Assembly: GCA_041398965.1 (NCBI GenBank)
Contig: JAWKTT010000017.1
Location: 48,212 to 112,211, forward strand
Direction of reading: 5' to 3'
Length of the DNA stretch: 64,000 nucleotides
Origin: JAWKTT01 sp041398965
Lineage (GTDB): Bacteria; Planctomycetota; Planctomycetia; Planctomycetales; Planctomycetaceae
The notes beneath the pieces were generated by a model, which searched no databases, was not told the origin of the DNA, and worked only from the letters and a program-made list of their open reading frames with translations. Positions 1 to 9,400 of this stretch are shown here, piece after piece. Made by a program: the position numbers and the translations under genes. Numbering within the stretch: the first letter of the stretch is position 1; the number at the start of each line of letters is the position of its first letter.

Positions 1-2
1 CA

Positions 3-1328
3 GAAGAGGACTGTTTCAGTGACGACATTCCAGAGTCGACAACGTTCGAGTTTGGCTGCGATCTTCCTGAGATGAGGTCGACCGAAGATCTCGACGGACG
101 CGACGAAAGCGTGACGCACTTCGTCGGGTTTGACGTCGCCGCAACCCCACACGACGGCAACGCAGAGGCTGAGTCGGAGTGGGACGAGTCGAAAGTCGTC
201 CCTGAACATGAGATGACCGATGAAGCGATATCTGAAACCTTCGTGCTGGAATTTGGTGCCGAAACGTCCCCAACTGCTGCTCTGACACACACGACTTCTG
301 ACTCGACACCCGAAGTGAAGCCGCTCGCTTCCCTGTCCTCTACTGAAGAAGCCCCGGAAACTATGACTGCTTACGATTCTGCAAAGGTGAGTCCTGAGCC
401 TGTTGTCAACGCATCTGGCTGGGTTGAGATCGACGTCGACGACCCTGTCGCCATGCTTGATCGCGGCCAGCCTGTCGCTCGGACAACCTTTCAACAGACG
501 TCAAGCCGTGGGGAGGCTTCAACTCCAATATCCCACAAGCCGACTCAGATCGCAGTTCATGAGGAATGCGATCATCTGTCGATCCCCAATTCGTCGGCAG
601 ACACCGATGCCGAACACACAAATCGACCGACGTTGTCACTCATGAGCTGTGCATCAGATCACTCAGAGACAGACAATGATGTGGACAACGTGCTTTGCGA
701 CAGCGGATTGGACCACACGGAACTTTCGGAAACGGAATCGGAAATCCTGGAAGAAATCTTCGTGCTGCGTGCCGAACTGAGGGAACGCCTCACGACTTCG
801 GCAGCAACGACCGCTGACGACACAGAGTTTGGAATTATTGATACGAAACAGACCGATACCGACGGCAACACGAGCCAGAACGAAAGTTTGACCATCGACG
901 ATGGCTCGGCCAATGAACTCCCCATCGACGGGGAAGGGAGTGAATCGGTCCCTTCGGCGGATGCGAGCCGGTCATGGACCGACGTCTGGAGTGGGCCAGA
1001 AGCGGTGACCGAATGGGATGTCATTCAACCGGACCCAGTCACTCCACGCAGTCAGTCGCGTCCCCGTGACCAGCAACTCGCCCCTTCGACCACTGTTCCA
1101 ACTCAGCCAAATGATCCCTCATCGTCGGCCAGTGAGTCCAACCTCCCGACCATGGGTGCGTCGGTCGAAAAGATTGAGTGGTCGGGGGTGATACATGCTG
1201 GCTCAGAATCCGAACGCCGCTTCCGCATCGATGCGGCTGAACCTCGCCCTTACGCTCAGCTCTTCAGCCGACTCCGTCGTCGTCGGGCTGAAGTGGCGGA
1301 CTCTCGTCGCGATGAATCGCAGAGATAG
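3..1328 (+). CDS. Acidic low-complexity protein, 5' end outside window
   Basis: The reading frame is open from base 3, so the true start lies upstream of the window. The first ATG in view (base 72) is probably internal, because the residues before it (EEDCFSDDIPES) have the same acidic composition as the rest. The visible 441 residues are rich in Asp, Glu, Ser and Thr, with no recognisable domain, signal peptide or membrane segment. The last 35 residues switch to a basic, Arg-rich tail (RLRRRRAEVADSRR). An acidic disordered region with a basic tail fits a scaffold, linker or nucleic-acid-associated protein, but I do not recognise the family and assign no function. It converges with lutB, with about 200 bases between the two stop codons. 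Confidence 0.6.
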   Translation, partial: EEDCFSDDIPESTTFEFGCDLPEMRSTEDLDGRDESVTHFVGFDVAATPHDGNAEAESEWDESKVVPEHEMTDEAISETFVLEFGAETSPTAALTHTTSDSTPEVKPLASLSSTEEAPETMTAYDSAKVSPEPVVNASGWVEIDVDDPVAMLDRGQPVARTTFQQTSSRGEASTPISHKPTQIAVHEECDHLSIPNSSADTDAEHTNRPTLSLMSCASDHSETDNDVDNVLCDSGLDHTELSETESEILEEIFVLRAELRERLTTSAATTADDTEFGIIDTKQTDTDGNTSQNESLTIDDGSANELPIDGEGSESVPSADASRSWTDVWSGPEAVTEWDVIQPDPVTPRSQSRPRDQQLAPSTTVPTQPNDPSSSASESNLPTMGASVEKIEWSGVIHAGSESERRFRIDAAEPRPYAQLFSRLRRRRAEVADSRRDESQR

Positions 1329-1534
1329 CGAATTCGATTGAGACGAAAGGGAACGCGACAACAAGTGGCCCGTGGTGTCACAACAGGTCGACCACCACAG
1401 TCCTGCTGTTCTCTGGGGAACGCGCGGACACTTCAAGCGGCGGGTTAGAATTGCTCGTTTCAGGGGGGCAACTCATCGTCATCCCGTCTGAACAATTCAG
1501 GTGGGTGACTTACCAGTAACCAGCGTACTGGTGG

Positions 1535-2920
1535 TCACTCTTTCGGCTGCTGTCGCTGACGGTACAAGTCGCGAAAACTCTGGCGAGGAACAGGGGGGAT
1601 TTCTCGCTGTTTTCCCCACGGATTCATGAAGTTGTAGATCAGGAAACGAGGAAGCTTCGGGAGCCAAAAGCGGGCCATCCTCCCAGAGAAGTTTAACATT
1701 CGAGGACTGGCCAGCAGTCGGGCCATGAGCTTCATTCCCCAACGTTTGGAACGTGGGAGTAGCCCCTTCAGCACGAGTTTGCTTCGCCAAGTGTACAACT
1801 GCTGATGCAGGTCAATCTTGACGGGGCAGACATCGGTGCAGCTCCCACACAACGAACATGCGTACGGGAGCGTCGAGTGCTTTGCGGAATCGCTTGCGGC
1901 CCCCAGGATCGAACCGATCGGACCAGGAACCGTGTTGTTGTAACTGTGCCCCCCGCTCCGACGATAGACCGGACAGGTATTCATGCAGGCCCCGCAACGA
2001 ATGCAGTTGAGTGACTTTCGAAAATCCGGGCTTTGCAAAATCTCACTACGACCATTGTCGACCAAGACAATATGCAGTTCGCTCTTCGCGTCGCGCGGAC
2101 CGTGAAAGTGGGTCGTGTATGTCGTAATCGGTTGCCCCGTCGCCGATCGTGCCAGCAACCTGAGGAAGACCCCTAAGTCCTTCGCTCGTGGGATCAACTT
2201 CTCGATCCCCGTCGAAGCAATATGCACAGGCGGAAGCACCGTTCCAAGATCGGCATTCCCCTCATTCGTGCAGACTACGAAGCCCCCGGTTTCGGCAATC
2301 GCAAAGTTGACTCCTGTCAGCCCAGCGTCTGCAGACAAGAACCGCTGACGAAGTTCCTGCCGAGCCGCCTCGGCCAAGTACTGCGGCTCGGTCGCCCCCT
2401 TCTCGGTCCCAATCTTCTGATGAAACAACTCGCCGATCTCTTCTCGCTTTGTATGAATCGCCGGCATGACAATATGGCTCGGAGGCTCCCCTCGCAGTTG
2501 TACGATCCATTCCCCCAGGTCGGTGTCGACAACCTCGATCCCGTGCCTTTCAAGATACGGATTGAGATGGCACTCCTCCGTCAACATCGACTTGCTCTTC
2601 ACCAGTTTCTTGACCTGATGACGTTCCAAAATCGAGAGCACGATTTCGTTATGCTCCGCAGCATCACGCGCCCAGTGGACAATCGCTCCCCGCTTCATCG
2701 CCTGTTTTTCAAACTCCTCAAGCAACTCTGGGAGACGGGACATCGTCTCGAGCTTGATGGCCGATGCTGCTTGTCGCAGATCTTCCCACTCCGGAACGGT
2801 TGCTGCCGCCTTGTCTCTCTTGGAACGGACAAACCAGAGCGACTGATCGTGCCAGTGAGCACGGTCAATGTCCGCAACAAACTTCGTCGCCAACTGAGGA
2901 TGACTTGTGGGGGCCGACAT
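1535..2920 (-). CDS. lutB: LutB-type LUD domain iron-sulfur protein
   Basis: Iron-sulfur oxidoreductase subunit of the LutABC type, known in other bacteria for lactate oxidation. The N-terminal two thirds form a LUD domain with the typical VPEWEDLR and NFAIAETGGFVVCTNEGN segments. The C-terminal third carries two 4Fe-4S sets: CIRCGACMNTCP (Cys306, 309, 312, 316) and CSLCGSCTDVCP (Cys355, 358, 361, 365). I chose the ATG at 2920 (MSAPTSHP, 461 residues) because family similarity begins just after it. The frame stays open to 2995, which would add 25 residues. No lutA or lutC lies next to it; the upstream neighbour is a Gfo/Idh oxidoreductase, so this copy looks orphaned. It may pair with LutA/LutC encoded elsewhere. 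The assignment to the LutB family is firm; lactate as substrate is inference. Confidence 0.9.
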   Translation of the reverse strand: MSAPTSHPQLATKFVADIDRAHWHDQSLWFVRSKRDKAAATVPEWEDLRQAASAIKLETMSRLPELLEEFEKQAMKRGAIVHWARDAAEHNEIVLSILERHQVKKLVKSKSMLTEECHLNPYLERHGIEVVDTDLGEWIVQLRGEPPSHIVMPAIHTKREEIGELFHQKIGTEKGATEPQYLAEAARQELRQRFLSADAGLTGVNFAIAETGGFVVCTNEGNADLGTVLPPVHIASTGIEKLIPRAKDLGVFLRLLARSATGQPITTYTTHFHGPRDAKSELHIVLVDNGRSEILQSPDFRKSLNCIRCGACMNTCPVYRRSGGHSYNNTVPGPIGSILGAASDSAKHSTLPYACSLCGSCTDVCPVKIDLHQQLYTWRSKLVLKGLLPRSKRWGMKLMARLLASPRMLNFSGRMARFWLPKLPRFLIYNFMNPWGKQREIPPVPRQSFRDLYRQRQQPKE

Positions 2921-3040
2921 CGCGATTCCATCCGTTTTGTTGAATGAAGTGGAGTGAGTCGCCGCTTCAACCATTGCGTGGATTGGTTGCAGCAACCCCG
3001 TTCAATCTTCGTGAGAGACACCCGCCCGCAAACCGTTCCT

Positions 3041-4297
3041 TTAACGCAATGCGGCCAGGCTGAGCTTCTGTCCGCAACGATAAGCGGCATTGGCTAAGTG
3101 GCACAAGTCTGCACTGTCGAGTGCCGCTTCCAGTGGACTTGCTGGTTGAGTTCGACTGCGAACCGCTTCGAGAAAGTTCATCAGATGCGGTTCGAGCAAA
3201 GGGGTCGCCGCGGCAGAAGCCCCCTCTTTCTGCCCATAAACTTTCCACCCCCCGCGATCGACAATCAGTGTCCCGGCATCACCATGAAAAGCGACGCCGT
3301 TCGAGCGTCCATCGACCCCATGCGACGTCCACGAGCGATGTTCCCAGGCAATGATCGCATCCGAAAACGTCCACTGAGCATGCAGAGTATCCGGGGTCTC
3401 TTCGGCCGATTCACCGCTCAACACTCCCCCCGTGGCGACGACTTCCAACGGACGTTGAACGTTCAATCCCCATCGTGCGACATCCAGCAGATGAACCCCC
3501 CATGTCCCGAGTTCGCCCGAACCGAAGTCCCACTGCCATCGCCAATGATGATGGAATCGTTGTGGCGAAAACCTCATCGTCTTGGCATCAACTCCTGTCA
3601 TGTCAGCGTGAGTCATCGGCCCGAGCCAAGCCGAGTAGTCCACCCCCGCAGGGGCGACGACCGGGGCGGTCTGAATTGGCAGCGACTGACGACGAGCCAC
3701 CGCCCACGCCCGCGCGAGCCGGACAGTCCCCAACTGACCCGATCGAACATAATCAATGGCCGACTGGAAATGCTCACAGCTTCGTTGCTGCAAGCCGCAA
3801 CCAACGATCTGCGGCGTCCCATCGAGTTCCTTTCGCAATCGTTCACTCTCTGCCAGAGAGTGAGTCAGCGGGGCTTCCACGTAGACATCTTTCCCCGCTG
3901 CACAAGCCGCCAAGGTTAAGTCGGTATGCCAGTGATCGGGCGTTGCAATGACGACAACATTGACATTCGGATCTTCCAGGATCGCTCGAACATCCGCCGA
4001 CATTGACGGTGTCGGTCTCCCTTGTTGCGACAACTTTTGCCCCGCCGCCCCCAAAACCGCCGCATCGACATCGCAAAGATGGTTGACCGCGACCCCCGGA
4101 AGTGCTGCAAAGGCTTCTGCCAGTTGCAACCCGCGACGGCGTACACCGACGACTCCGACACCGATCGTATCGACAGTCGACCTCGCCGCCGAAACGACCC
4201 CCCCGCCGACACCGACCGCCCCCACGGCAATCCCAGCGGACCGCCCCAGAAACTGCCGTCGATTCAAGTCGCGATGCATCAAGTCGTCAGCACTCAC
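3041..4297 (-). CDS. Tat-exported Gfo/Idh/MocA family oxidoreductase
   Basis: NAD(P)-dependent sugar or inositol dehydrogenase-like protein of 418 residues. A twin-arginine signal (NRRQFLG, Arg13-Arg14, then a Gly/Ala/Val-rich stretch) predicts export by Tat. A Rossmann dinucleotide site follows (IGVGVVGVRRRG), then VVIATPDHWHTDL and the substrate-domain segment WGVHLLDVARWG. The usual EKP motif is EAP here (Glu141-Ala142-Pro143), so the lysine that normally contacts the substrate is missing. The start is GTG at 4297, supported by GGGAGAG about eight bases upstream; the ATG six codons later has no such site. Family membership is clear but the substrate is unknown. Loss of the lysine means dehydrogenase activity should not be assumed. 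Confidence 0.88.
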   Translation of the reverse strand: MSADDLMHRDLNRRQFLGRSAGIAVGAVGVGGGVVSAARSTVDTIGVGVVGVRRRGLQLAEAFAALPGVAVNHLCDVDAAVLGAAGQKLSQQGRPTPSMSADVRAILEDPNVNVVVIATPDHWHTDLTLAACAAGKDVYVEAPLTHSLAESERLRKELDGTPQIVGCGLQQRSCEHFQSAIDYVRSGQLGTVRLARAWAVARRQSLPIQTAPVVAPAGVDYSAWLGPMTHADMTGVDAKTMRFSPQRFHHHWRWQWDFGSGELGTWGVHLLDVARWGLNVQRPLEVVATGGVLSGESAEETPDTLHAQWTFSDAIIAWEHRSWTSHGVDGRSNGVAFHGDAGTLIVDRGGWKVYGQKEGASAAATPLLEPHLMNFLEAVRSRTQPASPLEAALDSADLCHLANAAYRCGQKLSLAALR

Positions 4298-4660
4298 CAG
4301 TTCTCTCCCGAACGTCGACTCTTCTCACGTCTCCCGACATCACTCCTTCGTTTCTCCTCTGTGACCATCCTGTACTCGCGACCATCCGACAATGGTCTAT
4401 CTTTTGCGCACCTGGGTGTAGTATCGCCCGCAGGGGCAACAGTTGACAAGTCCAACGAACCTCCCGGTCCGGTCATCTGTTCCTGCTTCCGGATTGTAGT
4501 CGCTGGAACGACACTTGCTTCTCCCCTATTCTTCCGCACGGAGAGATTCCTCAATTCTCCACGTTGGCACGCGAAGTACAAGGTGAACCAACCTTGATAT
4601 CGACTAGTTCACATTTCAATCGGTTCCTTCACAGGGACCGCAGTTAATGACGGAAAAAAC
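4298..4660. other. Divergent intergenic region, no gene
   Basis: This spacer separates the minus-strand Gfo/Idh gene from the plus-strand aldehyde dehydrogenase, so it should hold promoters for both. A TTGACA hexamer occurs near 4442, but I see no convincing -10 partner at normal spacing. No RNA gene or strong hairpin was seen. Confidence 0.4.
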
Positions 4661-6292
4661 ATGAGCGACGCAGAAGGATCGATGCGCCCCAGCCCCAAGG
4701 CTCTTCCCTTTCACAACGAACCACTGGCTGATTTCTCTCGCAAAGAGTTGCGAGCCGCCATGCAACTGGCGCTCGACGATGTCGCCAGCCAGTTCGGGAT
4801 TGAGGCTCCGCTCATTATCGATGGAAAAGCGATTGATACGCGAAAACAACTCGCTTCGCACAACCCCTCGAAGAAATCTCAAGTCGTCGGCACCGCCTCA
4901 TGTGCTACCCCCGAACAAGCTGAAAAAGCGATCGAGGCCGCCCGACGTGCCGCTCGAAGTTGGGGTCGAGTTCCCCACGAACGCCGTGTCGAACACATGG
5001 AACTGCTCGCCGCCGAGATGCGTAACCGACGCTTCGAGTTGGCGGCATGGATCGTTTACGAATGTGGCAAGCCCTGGTCCGAAGCCGACGGGGACGTCTG
5101 CGAAGCGATCGACTTCTGCATGTTCTACGCCATGCAGATGCGAGAACTCTCCATCCCAGTTCATTGCGATTTGCCCGGCGAAGAGAACCGCTTCAGCTAT
5201 CGCCCGAGGGGAGTTGCCGTCGTGATTGCCCCGTGGAATTTCCCCCTCGCCATTCTGACCGGTATGGTTGCTGCGGCCTTGGTGGCGGGTAACACCGTCG
5301 TCATGAAGCCGGCTGAACAGTCCTCCATCATCGCCAGCAAGCTGATGGAGATTGCCCGTGAGGCAGGCATCCCGGATGGCGTACTCAACTTTCTCCCTGG
5401 CATCGGCGAAGAAATCGGCCCCACGCTGGTTGAGAGTCCCGATGTCGACATTGTCGTCTTCACAGGCTCTCGGCCCGTCGGCCTCGCCATCAACAAGGCG
5501 GCAGCTGAGACGAGCCCTCTGCAAACGAGTGTCAAACGAGTCATCGCCGAGATGGGAGGGAAAAATGCCATCATCGTCGACGAAGATGCGAATCTTGATG
5601 AAGCGGTCCAAGGGGTCATCGGCAGTGCCTTCGGATTTAGCGGTCAGAAGTGTTCCGCCTGTTCACGAGTTTTCGTCCTCGCCCCGTGTTACGACCCATT
5701 TCTTGAACGTCTCGCCAGTGCGACCGCCTCACTCAAGATCGGCCCCGCACTCGACCCCGCCACATCGCTCGGCCCCGTCATTGACCTCGCGGCGAAACAG
5801 CGAATCGAAGACTACATCGCCCTCGGCAAGGAGGAGTCTCGGCTCGTCTATGGCGGCGATGTCGGTCCACTTGAAAAGGAGGGATTCTTCGTCGCACCTC
5901 ACATTTTCGCCGATGTCGACCCTCAGTCTCGGCTCTCCCAAAACGAAATCTTCGGCCCCGTGGTCGCCGTGATTAAAGTCAGCTCAATTGACCAAGCCTT
6001 TGAATGGGCAAACGCCACTGAGTACGCACTGACCGCGGGACTATACAGTCGCAGTCCGCGCACCATCGACCGGGCCCGCAAGGAACTGGAGGCTGGAAAC
6101 ATCTACATCAACCGTCCCATCACGGGTGCCATGGTCAATCGACACCCCTTCGGCGGATACAAAATGTCCGGCATCGGTTCCAAAGCAGGAGGCCGCGATT
6201 ACCTGTTGCAGTTCCTTATCCCGGTTACCGTTACCGAGAACACCCTGAGACGAGGCTTCGCTCCCCCCTCCGAAGACGAAACCGAGACTTAA
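4661..6292 (+). CDS. rocA: L-glutamate gamma-semialdehyde dehydrogenase (P5C dehydrogenase type)
   Basis: Aldehyde dehydrogenase of 543 residues, closest in pattern to RocA/PruA. These oxidise glutamate semialdehyde (from pyrroline-5-carboxylate) to glutamate with NAD+ in proline and arginine breakdown. Family signatures include NPSKKSQVVGT, ARRAARSWGRVPHERR and the cofactor segment VIAPWNFPLAI. The general base is Glu297 (IAEMGGKNAIIVDEDA) and the catalytic cysteine is Cys331 in FSGQKCSACSRVFV, a characteristic P5CDH context. The C-terminus has NRPITGAMVNRHPFGGYKMSG. There is no fused proline dehydrogenase domain and no adjacent putA/prodh gene, so the first step must be encoded elsewhere. 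It starts at ATG 4661 with only a weak GGA upstream. A related semialdehyde dehydrogenase of the same family remains possible. Confidence 0.9.
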   Translation: MSDAEGSMRPSPKALPFHNEPLADFSRKELRAAMQLALDDVASQFGIEAPLIIDGKAIDTRKQLASHNPSKKSQVVGTASCATPEQAEKAIEAARRAARSWGRVPHERRVEHMELLAAEMRNRRFELAAWIVYECGKPWSEADGDVCEAIDFCMFYAMQMRELSIPVHCDLPGEENRFSYRPRGVAVVIAPWNFPLAILTGMVAAALVAGNTVVMKPAEQSSIIASKLMEIAREAGIPDGVLNFLPGIGEEIGPTLVESPDVDIVVFTGSRPVGLAINKAAAETSPLQTSVKRVIAEMGGKNAIIVDEDANLDEAVQGVIGSAFGFSGQKCSACSRVFVLAPCYDPFLERLASATASLKIGPALDPATSLGPVIDLAAKQRIEDYIALGKEESRLVYGGDVGPLEKEGFFVAPHIFADVDPQSRLSQNEIFGPVVAVIKVSSIDQAFEWANATEYALTAGLYSRSPRTIDRARKELEAGNIYINRPITGAMVNRHPFGGYKMSGIGSKAGGRDYLLQFLIPVTVTENTLRRGFAPPSEDETET

Positions 6293-6442
6293 CGCAGGCT
6301 GTCGAGTTGACGGAGGGGCGAAACCGGGGTGTGCAAGTTTTTTTTCCTGCGATTGTTAGAATCTTGCTCCCCCCCATTACCTCAACTTCATCAACGTACG
6401 ATAACAGGCGACCGCTTCGCCGGACGTACCGCAGAGGTGCCG

Positions 6443-9400
6443 TCATGGTGACTCGGGTTTCGCTTGGAGCCAGCTGATGAGGGCTTCGATTTCGGTTCGG
6501 GTGAGGGTGTTTAGCATTCCGGCGGGCATGCTGGAGACGGTCGAGGGTTGCTTGAGTTCGACCTCACGCTGGCCAACGGTCACCGTGATGTCGGGAGTGA
6601 GCAGGTTGGGGACCAGTGTGATTCCCTTCTCGTTCTCCTCTTTGATAAAGCCAGTGATGATCTTTCCTTCTGTGGTGATGATCTGCCAGGTCTGGTAGTT
6701 CTTGCTGATCTCCTGGCTTGGTTCGAGGATGTGCTGTAAGAGCTTTTCCCCCTGAAATCGTTCCCCAATTTTCGTCAGGTCGGGGCCGAGGTTGACCCCT
6801 TTCCCGGAGTGTTGATGGCACTGATTGCAACGTGCCTTCACAAACGCGGCGAGCCCATTGAGCTTAATTGCTTCGTCATCCGATGTCTGCAACTTGCCGG
6901 CGAAGTCGCTGAGTTTCCACTCCTGGACGATGCGAGGTTGCGACGCCGCCAGCAGTTCTTCGGCCTGCTGTGAATCATTGGCGACGATCATCACACCGTT
7001 CATGATGACCCAGTGCCCAGGGAAGGTGCAGACATAAGGATAAACCCCTGGTTCGGTCGGTGCGTTGAACCGGAGCACTTCGATCTGTGCCCGACGTGTT
7101 GGGCCGATCATGTGGCCCGCTTCGATGATCTTGTCTCGTTCCGTTTCCGGGATGAAGTCGGAGTTAGCGTTCTTTCGATCCTTCGCCATCTCGTTTGCGG
7201 CAATGCCGACATCGGCAAGTGTGCCAGGTTGTACGAACAGCAAGTTATGATCGGTGGCATCTGAGTTGACGAAGACCACTTTGACCGGTTGTCCGGGGAG
7301 GACGTCAATCCGCTCGACGGTAAACTTCATCCGCTCTGGAACGCAGCCGATGCGGACTCTCTTCAGGTTGGCCTGCGAGTCGAACGCCGCTTCTGAGGCG
7401 GTTGCCGCCGGTTCTTTGAGAGCACTATTCTGCTGAGATGCTTTCAGAAGTTTGGCGATGTTGTAGTTCGGATTGTTTTCCCAGTGACGCTTGAGCGATG
7501 ACGATCCCAGTGCGCAGTTCAGCGCGTAGTCCACATGCCCTTCTCGCGGATGCTTGAGCAAATCCAAGGTGGCATCGAGTGCAGACTTACTGCCAATGTA
7601 GCTTGCCGCAATCGCCGCTTCCATCCGCACGACGCCGTTTGCATCGTTGCAGGCAGTCCGCAACAGGGCAATATGGTCCTCAAGCTGTGGCCAGAAGTAG
7701 CGGAGTTGTTGCGTTGCCGCGGCCCGGGCATGAGGGTCTTCGCACACGAGGAGTTGCCGCAACAATCCGTGCGAAACCGTCCTAGCGGTCGACGCCTCTG
7801 TCGTTGCACGGCTTCCTTGATGGGTCAACGATTGTGCGGTGCTTGAGGTGTATTCGGCCGGGGACGGGATGTTGTCTGCCGCTCCGATCCAGCGGGTCAC
7901 CCAGAGGGCTTCAGTCTGATGATGTCGATGGCGGGGATCGCTGGTGTCCAGGCGATTCACCCATGTTTCGAGTGCGGCAGCGACGTCGTTTGCAGAGCGT
8001 TCGCGGAGTTCCTGCTTCGCCCAGTAGCGAATGTTTGGCTCCTGTCGCTTGAGCAATTCGAGCAACTCGTCGATCGACGCCTGAGCGAAGTTTGGGGGGG
8101 GACTCAGCGGCTTCCCTTTGGCGGTTATTCGCCAGATGCGTCCGCTGTGCCGATCACGGCGATCGTCTCGCAACGAATACTGAGCGTGTCCCTTCACAGG
8201 GTTGTACCAGTCGCACACATACAAGTCGCCACGTGGTCCGAATTGTAAATCGACCGGGATGAACGACAGGTTCTTCGAGAAGATCAAGTCGCTGACGTAC
8301 TCTTCATCGAAGCCAAACTCTCCCTCTTTCCAGGCGAGAATTTCCACGCGATTCGTTGGTTTGTAACGAACCTTGATCATGTGCCCCTGAAGTTCTGCGG
8401 GGAATGTGTCGGTCTGCACAAACTGATGGCCGCAGACCCCCGAGTAGGCTCGCAGACCTTTCGGCGCGGGGTGTTGCGTTGGGTAGGGAGGGTCAAGCGA
8501 ATGAAACGCCGCGGCATACACCGGATGCGAAGCGACGTGTTGTCCCCAATCGTCGAACGTTACTCCCCAGGGGTTGGTGCTGCTATAGGTGCCGAACGAC
8601 ATGAGCCGTTGATTACGAGGTTGATACCGAAACCAGCCGCTGTTTTGTTGACGGACGGGACCGTAAGGAGTCTCGACCTGAGAATGATGAAAGACCGATT
8701 CTCGCCAGATGAGGTCGCCATCGGGGGTCCAGATGATGTCGTGCAGTGCGTGATGCGAATCCTCTGTCCCGAAGCCGTGCAGGACACGGCGCCGCAGGTC
8801 GGCCTTGCCGTCGCCGTCGGTATCTTTGAGAAACGTCAGGTCGGGCATCTCGGAGACGTACACCCCGCCATCACCAAACTCGAAGGAGAGCGGAATGTGC
8901 AAGTCATCGGCGAACAGTGTCGATTTGTCGGCTCGACCGTCGCCGTCGGTGTCCTCTAGAATAACGATCTTGTCGTTTGGCTCGTTGCCGGGGTAGACGT
9001 GCGGATAGGTTGTCGAACAGGCGACCCACAGTCGACCACGCGCGTCCCATCGCATCTGAATTGGGCAGGCAATGTCGGGGAACTGTTCCTCTCCCGCAAA
9101 CAGATTGACCTCGAATCGAGGGTCGATTTCAAACGCTTTGAGTTCGTCGGCAGCCGAGAGCCATTCATTTGCACCTCGCGATTGCAGGGCTTCGGGCAGC
9201 GGCGGGATCGCGGCATCCAGTGGGCTGAGTTGCTTGTTGACTCTGGCTGTGACGATCGGGTCATCAAATCGGGCATCCGGTCCGAGTGGTGGCATCTCTT
9301 TGTCTAACTCCCCCCGGGCTGCCTGCCAGATGACTTGATCCCGATTTTCGACCATGAGATCGAAGTTCCGCATTGCCGGGAGGAAGTCGAGATACCCGTA

